Positions 24,538-32,082 of a DNA stretch of 38,193 nucleotides are shown piece by piece. The first letter of the stretch is position 1, and each line of letters starts with the position of its first letter. This DNA is from Acidimicrobiia bacterium (GTDB lineage: Bacteria; Actinomycetota; Acidimicrobiia; Spongiisociales; Spongiisociaceae): the NCBI GenBank assembly GCA_009841105.1, contig VXMM01000050.1, forward strand, positions 1 through 38,193, read 5' to 3'. Below the pieces are notes generated by a model that saw only the letters and a program-made list of their open reading frames with translations, had not been told where the DNA came from and did no database searches. The position numbers and the translations under genes were made by a program.

Positions 24538-26053
24538 CCGGACCATCCTCGTGCGCCCCGGTCATGTACAGCCCGATTCCGGCTTCGGTGACTTTGGACG
24601 GGTCCAGATCAGCGACGATCCGACCGTCGAACATGACCAGTATGCGGCTGCTCAGGGCAAGGACCTCGGACAGCTCGGCGGACACCATCAACACCGCGCC
24701 CCCGCCGTCCCGAAACCGGACCAGACGGTCGTGGATGAACTCGATCGCGGCTATGTCGAGTCCCCGGGTGGGCTGCTCGGCGATCAGCAAGGGCGCTCCA
24801 TGGGACATTTCCCGCGCCACCACCACCTTCTGGAGGTTGCCCCCCGACAGCGTCGAGACGGGGGCGCCGATCGGGCCGGAGCGGATACCGTAAGTCTTGA
24901 TAAGGCTGCGGGCGTGGTCGCGGATCGCCCGCAGGTCGAACCAGCCCTTGCGCTGGAACGCCGGGTCCCGCTGGTGGCCCACCAGCAGGTTGGCCCAGAC
25001 CGATGCCCGGTGGCTGGTTCCCACCCCGTGCCGGTCCTCCGGCACGTAAGCCATACCCGCCGATCGGCGGGTCAGCACTTCAGCGTCGGTGATGTCGGCG
25101 CCGTTGAGGCTGATCGAGCCTTCGTCCGGCGGGCGGAGACCGGCCACCGTTTCGATAAGCTCGTTCTGGCCGTTGCCCGCGATGCCGGCGATCCCGACTA
25201 TCTCACCGGAACGGACTTCGAAGCTCGCCTCCCGGAAGGCCTTGCGCCCGTGTTCACCGGTCGCGCTCAGGCCCGTCACCTCCAGCACCGCCTCACCCGG
25301 CTGGTGGGCGGGCGCCCGCTGGTCCAGATCGACATCGCGTCCGGTCATGTGCCGGGCGATCTCCTCCGGGTCCGTGTCGGCGGTGAGGAGGTCGGCCACC
25401 GACCTTCCGTCGCGGAGTACCGTGACCCGATCCGAAAGGGACATCACCTCGCCGAGCTTGTGGGTGATGAACAGGATCGTGCGTCCGGTGTCCCGCAGAC
25501 GCCTGATCACCTCGAAGAGCTTGTCCCGTTCCTGCGGGGTCAGCACCGCGGTGGGCTCGTCCAGGATGAGTATCTGAGCATCCCGGTAGAGGGCCTTGAG
25601 AATCTCCACCCGCTGCAGCACCCCGACCGGGAGCGTCTCGATGACGGCGGTCGGATCCACCGCCAGCCCGTATCGCTCGGCCACGTCTCCCACCCGCCGG
25701 ATGCTCTCGGATCGGTCTATCAGGCCCCGGCTGGTCGGTTCTTCCCGGAAGACCACGTTGTCCGCCACAGTCAGCGTGGGGAAGAGCCTGAACGCCTGGT
25801 GCACCATTCCGAGCCCGGCACGGATCGCGTCCAGAGCGGACGAGAACCGCACCGGCTCTCCTCGCACCAGGATTTCTCCGGCATCCGCCGGGAACAGGCC
25901 GAACAGGATCGACATGAGGGTTGTCTTGCCCGCCCCGTTCTCGCCGACGACCGCGTGGATCTCCCCGGTTCGCACCGTCATGTCGATGGCGTCGTTGGCG
26001 AGCACGCCGGGGAATCGCTTGGTTATCCCCCGGAGCTCGAGCGCCGGCGTCAC
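24530..26053 (-). CDS. Nucleoside-type ABC transporter ATPase (tandem ABC domains)
   Basis: A 507-residue double ATPase of the sugar/nucleoside (RbsA/YufO) class. Domain 1 (residues 1-250) has Walker A GENGAGKTTLMS, Walker B LILDEPTAVLTP and the H-loop FITHKLGEV, with the signature region reduced to LPVGVLQRVEILKAL. Domain 2 (270-500) has a degenerate Walker A, IAGNGQNE, a good signature LSGGNLQKVVVAREM and LLIAEQPTRGLD. One degraded nucleotide site is normal for this class. It starts at GTG 26053, 28 bases after the binding lipoprotein, in an operon with mtnA. It powers uptake of a nucleoside or related sugar. Confidence 0.93.
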   Translation of the reverse strand: MTPALELRGITKRFPGVLANDAIDMTVRTGEIHAVVGENGAGKTTLMSILFGLFPADAGEILVRGEPVRFSSALDAIRAGLGMVHQAFRLFPTLTVADNVVFREEPTSRGLIDRSESIRRVGDVAERYGLAVDPTAVIETLPVGVLQRVEILKALYRDAQILILDEPTAVLTPQERDKLFEVIRRLRDTGRTILFITHKLGEVMSLSDRVTVLRDGRSVADLLTADTDPEEIARHMTGRDVDLDQRAPAHQPGEAVLEVTGLSATGEHGRKAFREASFEVRSGEIVGIAGIAGNGQNELIETVAGLRPPDEGSISLNGADITDAEVLTRRSAGMAYVPEDRHGVGTSHRASVWANLLVGHQRDPAFQRKGWFDLRAIRDHARSLIKTYGIRSGPIGAPVSTLSGGNLQKVVVAREMSHGAPLLIAEQPTRGLDIAAIEFIHDRLVRFRDGGGAVLMVSAELSEVLALSSRILVMFDGRIVADLDPSKVTEAGIGLYMTGAHEDGPDG

Positions 26054-26081
26054 AGCCGTTCAGGCGTTGCTGCGGAGTCGT

Positions 26082-27176
26082 TCAGCCGAACAGCGGATCG
26101 TTCACGACGATCGAGCCGTCGATGATCCCTTCGGCGGTTGCTTGTACCTCCTCGATGATGTCGGGATGGTCGGCTATGACACACTGGCTCGTGGCGAGAT
26201 CAGGATGCAGTGCCATGACGCCGGTGCCGCCCTCGGCAAGGCCGAACGACACCACCGGTCCGGCGGTCCCGTCCAGGACCTGCTCGATGAGCTGCTCGAC
26301 CACCGCGTCGACCAACTTGAGGTTGTTGTCGACAATACGGCCGGGTGCGCTCGGACACTCGTTCACATCCACTCCGTAGGAGAGGAAGTCGGCTTCCTCC
26401 GCCGCCTCGAACACGCCGCCGTTGGAACCGGCGCCCACGGCAAAGATGTGGTCGAGGCCCTGAGCGGCCAGCGAGAGGGCCAGCTCCTTGGCCCGGGCGG
26501 GGTCGGAGAACGGGTTGTCGCCGGCGATGAACACCGCCGAGTTCTCGATCGAGGCATCCACCGACTGGGCGCCTTCCGCGAAGCTCTGCCACCAGCGCTT
26601 GAAGAAGGGGATGTCGAGGGCTACTACGGAGCCGATCTGCTTGGCCTCCGAGAGATGGCCGGCCATCACCCCGAGCAAGTAGGCCCCTTCATGCTCGCGG
26701 AAGACACCGCAATGCAGGTTGGGCGCGGGCTCGTCCGGACAGGCGTCGATGATGATGAACTTCTGGTCGGGGTTGGCCTTGGAGTACTCGTCGGCCATCT
26801 CTACCAGAGTGAAGGTGGTGAGGACGACGATGTCGGGCGCCTCGTCGATCGCGGCCTCGATGTTGGCTCGCCGCGTCGAGTCGTCAACCGACTCGAAGGT
26901 CTTCCATGTACCGCCTCTGCGGTCGGCCACCCGCTGCGTGCCCACCTCTCCGAGGATCAGGAAGTTGTTGACTCCCAACGGGTTGGGGCTGACGTAGATC
27001 AGGCTGATCGGATCCTCGGGCGCCATCGTGGTGGTCGGCGCTGCTGTGGTGGCGGGCGCTGCTGTGGTGGCGGGCGCTGCTGTGGTGGCGGGCGCGTCAT
27101 CGCCGGAATCTCCGCAGGCAACACCCACTACGGCCAGCGCCAGTACCAATACCAGCGTCTTCAAGGTCCTGGTCAT
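26082..27176 (-). CDS. BMP-family nucleoside-binding lipoprotein
   Basis: A 364-residue substrate-binding protein of the BMP/PnrA (Med) family, whose characterised members bind purine nucleosides. The signal ends with the lipobox VGVACGD. An Ala-Thr-Thr-Ala-Pro repeat linker follows, then the binding domain from about residue 55 (DPISLIYVSPN, NFLILGEVGTQRVADRRGG, EGAYLLGVMAGHLSEAKQIGSVV, HIFAVGAGSNGGVFEAAEEA). It is followed by the matching ATPase and two permeases. GGAGGAGGAG lies just before its ATG, an unusually strong ribosome site, in line with a binding protein made in excess. It lies 50 bases after mtnA, with a hairpin in that gap. The bound nucleoside is not known. Confidence 0.92.
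   Translation of the reverse strand: MTRTLKTLVLVLALAVVGVACGDSGDDAPATTAAPATTAAPATTAAPTTTMAPEDPISLIYVSPNPLGVNNFLILGEVGTQRVADRRGGTWKTFESVDDSTRRANIEAAIDEAPDIVVLTTFTLVEMADEYSKANPDQKFIIIDACPDEPAPNLHCGVFREHEGAYLLGVMAGHLSEAKQIGSVVALDIPFFKRWWQSFAEGAQSVDASIENSAVFIAGDNPFSDPARAKELALSLAAQGLDHIFAVGAGSNGGVFEAAEEADFLSYGVDVNECPSAPGRIVDNNLKLVDAVVEQLIEQVLDGTAGPVVSFGLAEGGTGVMALHPDLATSQCVIADHPDIIEEVQATAEGIIDGSIVVNDPLFG
27037..27090. repeat. Three exact 18-bp tandem repeats inside the lipoprotein linker
   Basis: GGCGCTGCTGTGGTGGCG is repeated three times without change and encodes, on the minus strand, the Ala-Thr-Thr-Ala-Ala-Pro linker of the BMP lipoprotein. Being in frame (multiples of 18), copy-number change would lengthen or shorten the tether without breaking the gene. 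Confidence 0.9.
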
Positions 27177-27190
27177 AGGTTCTCCTCCTC

Positions 27191-27209
27191 CAAGCGGATT
27201 TCCCGCTTG
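27191..27209 (-). promoter_or_regulatory. Intercistronic hairpin between mtnA and the BMP lipoprotein gene
   Basis: CAAGCGG (27191-27197) and CCGCTTG (27203-27209) form a perfect 7-bp stem with a five-base loop, placed between the mtnA stop and the strong GGAGGAGGAG ribosome site of the next gene. No U-run follows. It could protect the downstream mRNA or partly stop transcription; both are inferences. Confidence 0.5.
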
Positions 27210-27226
27210 CGTGTCTGCATTGTTGA

Positions 27227-28282
27227 TTAGTTCTCGGATGCCGGTCGGCGAAGTTGCCCGAGCGGCATTGATCGGAGGCTATCACCCCGATCGAGCCTGA
27301 CCACCCTCCGGTCTGTGACGATCGCGGTGATCAGGTCGGCCGGTGTGATGTCGAAGGCGGGGTTGGCGGCGTCGGTGTCCGCCGGAGCCGTGGGGCGATT
27401 ACGGACGGACACCACCTCGCCTGCGTCCCGATCCTCAATGGGAATGGCCTCTCCCCGGGGAGTGTCCATGTCAACGGTCGACTCCGGCGCGACCACTATG
27501 AAGGGGACCCCGGCGTACCGGGCGCCGAGGGCCAGGGAGAAGGTTCCGATCTTGTTGGCCGTGTCTCCGTTCGCAGCGACCCGATCGGCGCCGGTGAGAA
27601 CCACGTCGGCTTGGCGCCGGGCCAGCATGAAGTTGGCGGCCGAGTCGACCAGGAGCCGGTGGGGAGCGCCCATCCGGGCCAACTCCCAGGCGGTGAGGCG
27701 GGCGCCCTGGAGGAGGGGTCGGGTCTCGAGCGCGAGCGCCTCCGCCAGCGTGCCCCGCTCGTGCAAGGTCTGGATCACCGCTAGGGCGGTACCACGCTCG
27801 ATGGTTGCCAACCCACCGGTGTTGCAGATCGTCATCGCCCGGGCCGTCGCCCGTTCGGTCAGCAGCTCCGTGACCAGGTCGGCCCCGTACTCTCCCATGG
27901 ATACGGACGCGGCGATCTCCTCGTCCCGGATGGCGAGGGCCTCTGCCAGCACCCGGTCCAGGCCCTGCCCGGCGAGGGGGGCCACCCTGTCCACCATCCG
28001 GGCCAGGTTCACCGCGGTGGGCCGGGCTTCTCGTAGCGAGCGGATCGCCCGGTCGAAGTCGGGCCCGGAGGTCCCGTGGGCCTGGATGGCCAGCGCCACC
28101 CCGAGGGCCCCGGCCACGCCAATGGCGGGAGCGCCCCGCACCGACAGGCGGCGGATGGCGGCCACCATGTCGGGGACCGACTCGATCCGCATCACCTCGT
28201 ACGAGTCGGGGAGTCTGGTCTGATCGACCATCGAGACCCCGCCGTCGATCCAGTCGAGCGGACGGTCACCGAGTTGCTGCAT
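27227..28282 (-). CDS. mtnA: MtnA-type sugar-1-phosphate isomerase (S-methyl-5-thioribose-1-phosphate isomerase family)
   Basis: A 351-residue member of the MtnA/eIF2B-alpha/R15P-isomerase superfamily, which opens an aldose-1-phosphate to the ketose-1-phosphate. It has LSVRGAPAIG (residues 47-55), the catalytic cysteine in TICNTGG (Cys153) and the catalytic aspartate in LTGADRVAANGDTANKIGT (Asp233). I chose ATG 28282, since MQQLGDRPLDWIDGG is the usual MtnA opening; a longer frame to 28345 runs into the divergent gene's promoter. It is the first gene of the minus operon with the nucleoside ABC transporter and is divergent, by 48 bases, from an MTA/adenosine deaminase-like gene. None of the classical later methionine-salvage genes (mtnB, mtnW, mtnX, mtnD) is here; a class II aldolase fusion lies 4 kb away instead. 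Substrate may be methylthioribose-1-P, 5-deoxyribose-1-P or ribose-1-P. Confidence 0.93.
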   Translation of the reverse strand: MQQLGDRPLDWIDGGVSMVDQTRLPDSYEVMRIESVPDMVAAIRRLSVRGAPAIGVAGALGVALAIQAHGTSGPDFDRAIRSLREARPTAVNLARMVDRVAPLAGQGLDRVLAEALAIRDEEIAASVSMGEYGADLVTELLTERATARAMTICNTGGLATIERGTALAVIQTLHERGTLAEALALETRPLLQGARLTAWELARMGAPHRLLVDSAANFMLARRQADVVLTGADRVAANGDTANKIGTFSLALGARYAGVPFIVVAPESTVDMDTPRGEAIPIEDRDAGEVVSVRNRPTAPADTDAANPAFDITPADLITAIVTDRRVVRLDRGDSLRSMPLGQLRRPASEN

Positions 28283-28289
28283 GATATTT

Positions 28290-28295
28290 ATGCTA
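28290..28295 (-). promoter_or_regulatory. Possible -10 element of a leaderless mtnA transcript
   Basis: On the minus strand TAGCAT fits the actinobacterial TANNNT -10 and ends seven bases before the mtnA ATG. That would place the transcript start at or next to the ATG. mtnA has no ribosome site, consistent with a leaderless mRNA. No good -35 is visible. Confidence 0.4.
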
Positions 28296-28330
28296 CAGGC
28301 TGCCTGACCCAGCTGACCGGGGGCGATTAG

Positions 28331-29638
28331 ATGGACCGCTACCAAGCCGACCTGCTGATAACCATGTCAGAAGGCCGGACCCCCATTGAGCGAGGGGTCG
28401 TTGATGTGGAGGGGGGCCGGGTGGTCTGGGCCGGCGCCGCTTCGGAGGCGCCCGACCGGGCCGAGGCTCGTGTCCATCGGATCGACGGCATCCTGATGCC
28501 CGGGTTCGTCAACCTGCACGCCCATACCCCGATGATCCTGCTGCGCGGCGCCGGAGAGGGGTTGCCGGTGGATAGGTGGCTTCACGAGGTCATGTGGCCC
28601 CGGGAGGGACGCCTGACCCCGGACGACGTGAGGGCGGGCATGCTGATGGGCGCCGCCGAGCTGCTCTCAAACGGCATCACCACCTCATCGGAGATGTATT
28701 TCTTCGGGGATGCGGTCGCTCAGGGCGCCGCCGAGGCAGGGCTCCGGTGCGTGGTGGCGGCCCCGGTGATCGAGGACGCCCAGCTGGATCTTATGGGCAC
28801 CTGGCAGGAACAGCTTGAGGAGATGGTCGCCACCCGGGACCGCTGGGCGTCGAACGAACTGATCGAGGTGGGTCTCGGCCCTCACGCTATCTGGTCGGTG
28901 TCGAAGGAGTGCCTGGAGATGGTGGCCCGCGTCGCTCGCGACGAGGACATGCTGGTTCATATCCACGTGGCCGAGCAGGAGTGGGAGGACAAGGCGGTGC
29001 GGGAGCTGTCCGGCGGCCTGTCGGCTCCCGCCTTCCTGGAGTCGCTCGGGATCCTGGAGGCCAGGACGCTTGCCGCCCACTGCGTGTGGCTGTCGGACGA
29101 GGACATGGAGATCTTCGGCCGCCACGGGGTCGGGGCGGCGCACTGCCCTTGTTCCAACTCCAAGCACGGCTCGGGCCTGGCCAGGGTCGACGAGATGATC
29201 CGGGCCGGGATCAAGGTGGGCATCGCCACTGACGGTCCGGCCTCTCACCACCGGCTTGACCTGTTCGAGGAGATGCGCACCGCCATCCGGCTGGCCCGGA
29301 TCGACCGGGGGGATGCAGCGTTCCTGCCGCCCCACGAGGCGCTCCACATGACCACCGCCGGTGCTGCCGACGCCATCGGGCGCTCCGACCTGGGTCGGAT
29401 CGAGCCCGGCGCCCGAGCCGACATGGTGCAGCTGTCGCCGTCGGAGTCGGCATTGCATCCGGTGGTGCCGGACGAGGACGATCCGGTGTCGCGCCTGGTG
29501 TGGTCGGGGTCGCCGCGTGCAGTCCGCTCGGTATGGGTGGGCGGTGAGCAGGTGGTCAGCGAGGGCCGCGTGCTCACCGTGGACGTTGACAGGGTGACGG
29601 CAGAGGTGACGGAGCGCGCCCGGCGGCTGGCCAAGTGA
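28331..29638 (+). CDS. mtaD: MTA/SAH/adenosine deaminase-like amidohydrolase
   Basis: A 435-residue metal-dependent hydrolase of the ATZ/TRZ-MtaD group. The metal site is HAH at 63-65 (FVNLHAHTPMILLRG), HIHVAEQ, LAAHCVWL and the Asp in GIATDGPASHHRLDLFEEMR, which matches MtaD deaminases. These deaminate 5'-methylthioadenosine, S-adenosylhomocysteine or adenosine to the inosine form. It lacks a signal peptide. GGGGG lies about eight bases before its ATG. It begins the plus operon, back-to-back with mtnA. The head-to-head position with an MtnA-type isomerase and the downstream 6-oxopurine-type phosphorylase argue for the MTA/adenosine-type activity over guanine or chlorohydrolase activity seen in the wider family. 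Confidence 0.88.
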   Translation: MDRYQADLLITMSEGRTPIERGVVDVEGGRVVWAGAASEAPDRAEARVHRIDGILMPGFVNLHAHTPMILLRGAGEGLPVDRWLHEVMWPREGRLTPDDVRAGMLMGAAELLSNGITTSSEMYFFGDAVAQGAAEAGLRCVVAAPVIEDAQLDLMGTWQEQLEEMVATRDRWASNELIEVGLGPHAIWSVSKECLEMVARVARDEDMLVHIHVAEQEWEDKAVRELSGGLSAPAFLESLGILEARTLAAHCVWLSDEDMEIFGRHGVGAAHCPCSNSKHGSGLARVDEMIRAGIKVGIATDGPASHHRLDLFEEMRTAIRLARIDRGDAAFLPPHEALHMTTAGAADAIGRSDLGRIEPGARADMVQLSPSESALHPVVPDEDDPVSRLVWSGSPRAVRSVWVGGEQVVSEGRVLTVDVDRVTAEVTERARRLAK

Positions 29639-29648
29639 GAAGTGTCCT

Positions 29649-30095
29649 GTGACCGGTGCCGAAGTAGCCGAGTTGCTGGGTCTGGCGCCGCTGCCTTCCG
29701 AGGGGGGAATGTGGGGCCGGACCTGGAGGGACGAGAACGGCTCGGCCATCTACTACCTGATGCAACCGGACGACTTCTCGGCCCTTCATCGCCTGGACGG
29801 GCCGGAGCTCTGGCACCACTACGCGGGCCATCCGGTGGAGATGCTGCTGCTCGACCCGGACGGTGGGGTGAGACGGCCGCTGCTCGGGGACGACCTGGCT
29901 GCGGGGGAGCGCCCGTTCGTGGCGGTCCCCGGAGGGGTATGGATGGGCGCCGGAACCACCGGAGACTGGTCGCTGGTGGGAGCTACGATGGCGCCGCCCT
30001 ACCGTGAGGAGGGATTCGAGTTGGGTAGCTTCGCCGAGCTGGTCGCCCTGTACCCGGACGCCGCCGACCTCATCGCCCGTTATGCCAGGGGGTAG
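29649..30095 (+). CDS. DUF985 cupin-like protein
   Basis: A 148-residue small beta-barrel protein of the DUF985 (cupin-like) family. Visible blocks are SAIYYLMQPDDFSALHRLDGPELWHHYAGHPVEMLLL and FVAVPGGVWMGAGTTGDWSLVGATMAPPY. Proteins of this group are predicted to bind sugars or small ligands but have no firm function. It starts at GTG 29649, 10 bases after the deaminase gene, and its stop is overlapped by the next gene (14 bases). It is therefore within the same operon and may act on a sugar intermediate; that is inference. Confidence 0.85.
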   Translation: MTGAEVAELLGLAPLPSEGGMWGRTWRDENGSAIYYLMQPDDFSALHRLDGPELWHHYAGHPVEMLLLDPDGGVRRPLLGDDLAAGERPFVAVPGGVWMGAGTTGDWSLVGATMAPPYREEGFELGSFAELVALYPDAADLIARYARG

Positions 30096-30885
30096 CTCCG
30101 GTGGGGCGGCATCGGACCGTCTGCGGGACCCGGCCGAACTGATCGCCCTGGCTGGCCGGGTGGTAGCTGTTACCGGCGCCGGGGGCAACATCGGGGCCGG
30201 TATAGCCGCAAGGATGGCCGCGGCCGGCGCCACCGTGGTCTCCCATACGAGGTCGTCACCGGCCGAGCCCATCACCGGTCATCCGGGACGGCCCGGACTT
30301 GTGGTGACCACCGATCTGACCGATGTTGATGGACCGCGGCGCCTGGTCGACACTGCCCTGGAGCGGCACGGTCGCCTGGACGGCCTGGTCAACAACGCCG
30401 GCATCCAGACCGTGGCGGCCTTCGCCGAGTTGACCGATCTCGAGTGGTCGGAGATGATCGACACCAACCTCACGGCCACCCATCGGCTGACCCAGGCCGC
30501 CGCGGCCGTCATGGCCGCCCAGGAATCGGGAGGCGCGATCGTCCACATCGCCTCCGTGGAGGGGAGCTACCCGGCGCCCGGGCACGGGCACTACTCCGTC
30601 TCCAAGGCTGGGATGATCATGCAGGCCCGGGCCGCGGCCCAGGCCTACGGGAGCGCAGGGGTTCGGGTCAACGTGGTCTCTCCCGGCCTGATCTCGCGCC
30701 CCGGCATCGAAGATGCGTGGCCCGAAGGGGTGGGGCGGTGGAAGAAGGCATGCCCGCTGGGGCGCCTCGGCACCCCCGAGGACATAGGGGACGCCTGCGT
30801 GTTCCTCTGCTCCGACCTGGCCCGGTGGATCACCGGGGCGGAGTTGCTGGTGGACGGTGGCGTGATGAGCAATCCCACTTGGTGA
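30082..30885 (+). CDS. Short-chain dehydrogenase/reductase (SDR)
   Basis: A 267-residue classical SDR. It has the cofactor motif VVAVTGAGGNIGAGIA (TGxxxGxG from residue 31), LVNNAGIQ, and the catalytic Ser-Tyr-Lys in HIASVEGSY and HYSVSKAG. The C-terminus ends ELLVDGGVMSN. It uses NAD(H) or NADP(H) on an alcohol/carbonyl; substrate unknown. ATG 30082 overlaps the cupin stop by 14 bases; a frame open further upstream is a shadow of the cupin gene. A second SDR follows after 10 bases. Confidence 0.92.
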   Translation: MPGGSSGGAASDRLRDPAELIALAGRVVAVTGAGGNIGAGIAARMAAAGATVVSHTRSSPAEPITGHPGRPGLVVTTDLTDVDGPRRLVDTALERHGRLDGLVNNAGIQTVAAFAELTDLEWSEMIDTNLTATHRLTQAAAAVMAAQESGGAIVHIASVEGSYPAPGHGHYSVSKAGMIMQARAAAQAYGSAGVRVNVVSPGLISRPGIEDAWPEGVGRWKKACPLGRLGTPEDIGDACVFLCSDLARWITGAELLVDGGVMSNPTW

Positions 30886-30895
30886 GGCCATCCCG

Positions 30896-31678
30896 ATGAA
30901 CGTGACCGGCCTGGAGGGCCGCGTCTATCTGGTGACCGGGGCGGCCGGCGGGATCGGGGAGGGGATCGCCCGAGCCATTTTCGAGGCCGGCGGGAAGGTG
31001 GCGCTGGTGGACGTCGACCTGGAGGGCGCCGGAGCAGTGGCTCGCCGGGTCGGGATGACCGCGACATCGTCGGCCGCCTTCCGGGCCGACGTCTCCGATG
31101 CGGGCGAGGTCGAACGGGCGGTGGAGGGAACGTTGCAGCACTTCGGCCGCATCGACGGCGCGGTCAACAACGCCGGCGTGGTAACGCTTGACGAGGCCTG
31201 GCAGGCGACCGGTCCCGACTGGAACCACCAACTCGAGGTCAACGTCACGGGGTCGTTCCTGGTCGCCCAGGCTGTCGGGAAGCGGCTCAAGGCCTCCGGC
31301 GGGGGCAGCATCGTCAACGTGGCGTCCAACTGCGGCAAGGTGGGTTACCGCAACATGGCCGCCTACAACGCCTCCAAGTCGGCGGTCCTGGGCCTGACCC
31401 GGTCCCTCTCCATGGAGTGGGCCGAGCACGGCATCAACGTCAACGCGGTCTGCCCGGGCGGGGTCGACACCCCCATGCTGGTGGGGGTGGCCGAGTGGCT
31501 CTCGCCCCGGCTCGACATCCCCGCCGACGAACTCCTGGGATCGATGGGCCCGGCGCAGTTGGGCCGGCGCATCAGCCCGGTGGAGGTAGGCCGGGTGATT
31601 GCATTCCTGCTGTCGGACGCGGCGCACATAATCCGGGGACAGGCGATCAATGTGGACGGCGGCGACACCTGGTATTGA
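30896..31678 (+). CDS. Short-chain dehydrogenase/reductase (SDR)
   Basis: A 260-residue classical SDR with YLVTGAAGGIGEGIARA, VNNAGVV, NVASNCGKVGYRNMAAYNASKSAV (Ser...Tyr-x-x-x-Lys) and VCPGGVDTPM, and the C-terminal AINVDGGDTWY. It is distinct in sequence from the SDR just before it, so the pair is not a recent duplication. Substrate unknown; sugar-alcohol or deoxysugar dehydrogenase activity would suit its position among sugar-phosphate and nucleoside genes. Confidence 0.93.
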   Translation: MNVTGLEGRVYLVTGAAGGIGEGIARAIFEAGGKVALVDVDLEGAGAVARRVGMTATSSAAFRADVSDAGEVERAVEGTLQHFGRIDGAVNNAGVVTLDEAWQATGPDWNHQLEVNVTGSFLVAQAVGKRLKASGGGSIVNVASNCGKVGYRNMAAYNASKSAVLGLTRSLSMEWAEHGINVNAVCPGGVDTPMLVGVAEWLSPRLDIPADELLGSMGPAQLGRRISPVEVGRVIAFLLSDAAHIIRGQAINVDGGDTWY

Positions 31679-31720
31679 CGGCTTGTCCGACCTCGATCCG
31701 CCTGCGGGAGGGGGGTACAG

Positions 31721-32023
31721 TTGAAACCCATGGCGGACGCTCTCACAGCCGTGGCAAGGGTGCGGGCCGTTCCCGGGTCGGAGGAGACCGTACGGGACGC
31801 GCTCATCGCGATGGTCGCGCCCACCCGTGAGGAAGAGGGGTGCCTCGATTACCGTCTACATGAGGTGGACAGCGACCCCGGCCTCTTCTGCTTCGTCGCC
31901 CGCTGGCGTAGCGAAGCCGACCTCGACGCTCACCTCGACGAACCCCACATCGCCGATGGTCTGGCCGCTATTGCGGACGACACCGAGTATGTGGTGGTCA
32001 GCCGGATGACCCAGATCGCCTGA
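31721..32023 (+). CDS. ABM-domain protein (putative quinol monooxygenase / LsrG-like fold)
   Basis: A 100-residue ferredoxin-like alpha/beta barrel protein of the antibiotic-biosynthesis-monooxygenase family. It has ALTAVARVRAVPGSEETVRDAL, EEGCLDYRLHEVDSDPGLFCFVARWRSEADLDAHL and EPHIADGLAA. Family members include YgiN-type quinol monooxygenases and LsrG, which acts on phosphorylated DPD sugars, so the activity could be oxidative or an isomerisation. The start is TTG 31721, five bases after GGGAGGGGGG, or ATG 31730. It sits in the sugar-phosphate operon between SDR and aldolase genes. Confidence 0.85.
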   Translation: MKPMADALTAVARVRAVPGSEETVRDALIAMVAPTREEEGCLDYRLHEVDSDPGLFCFVARWRSEADLDAHLDEPHIADGLAAIADDTEYVVVSRMTQIA

Positions 32024-32082
32024 CCGCAACTGGCGATAAGCTCTGCCTCTAGTCTTGCCTCCGCAAGGCCTGGGAGACTTTG

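Noticed and set aside
24425..27230. Long plus-strand open frames across the nucleoside transporter
   Set aside because: Antisense to the ATPase and lipoprotein genes, which have full motif sets.
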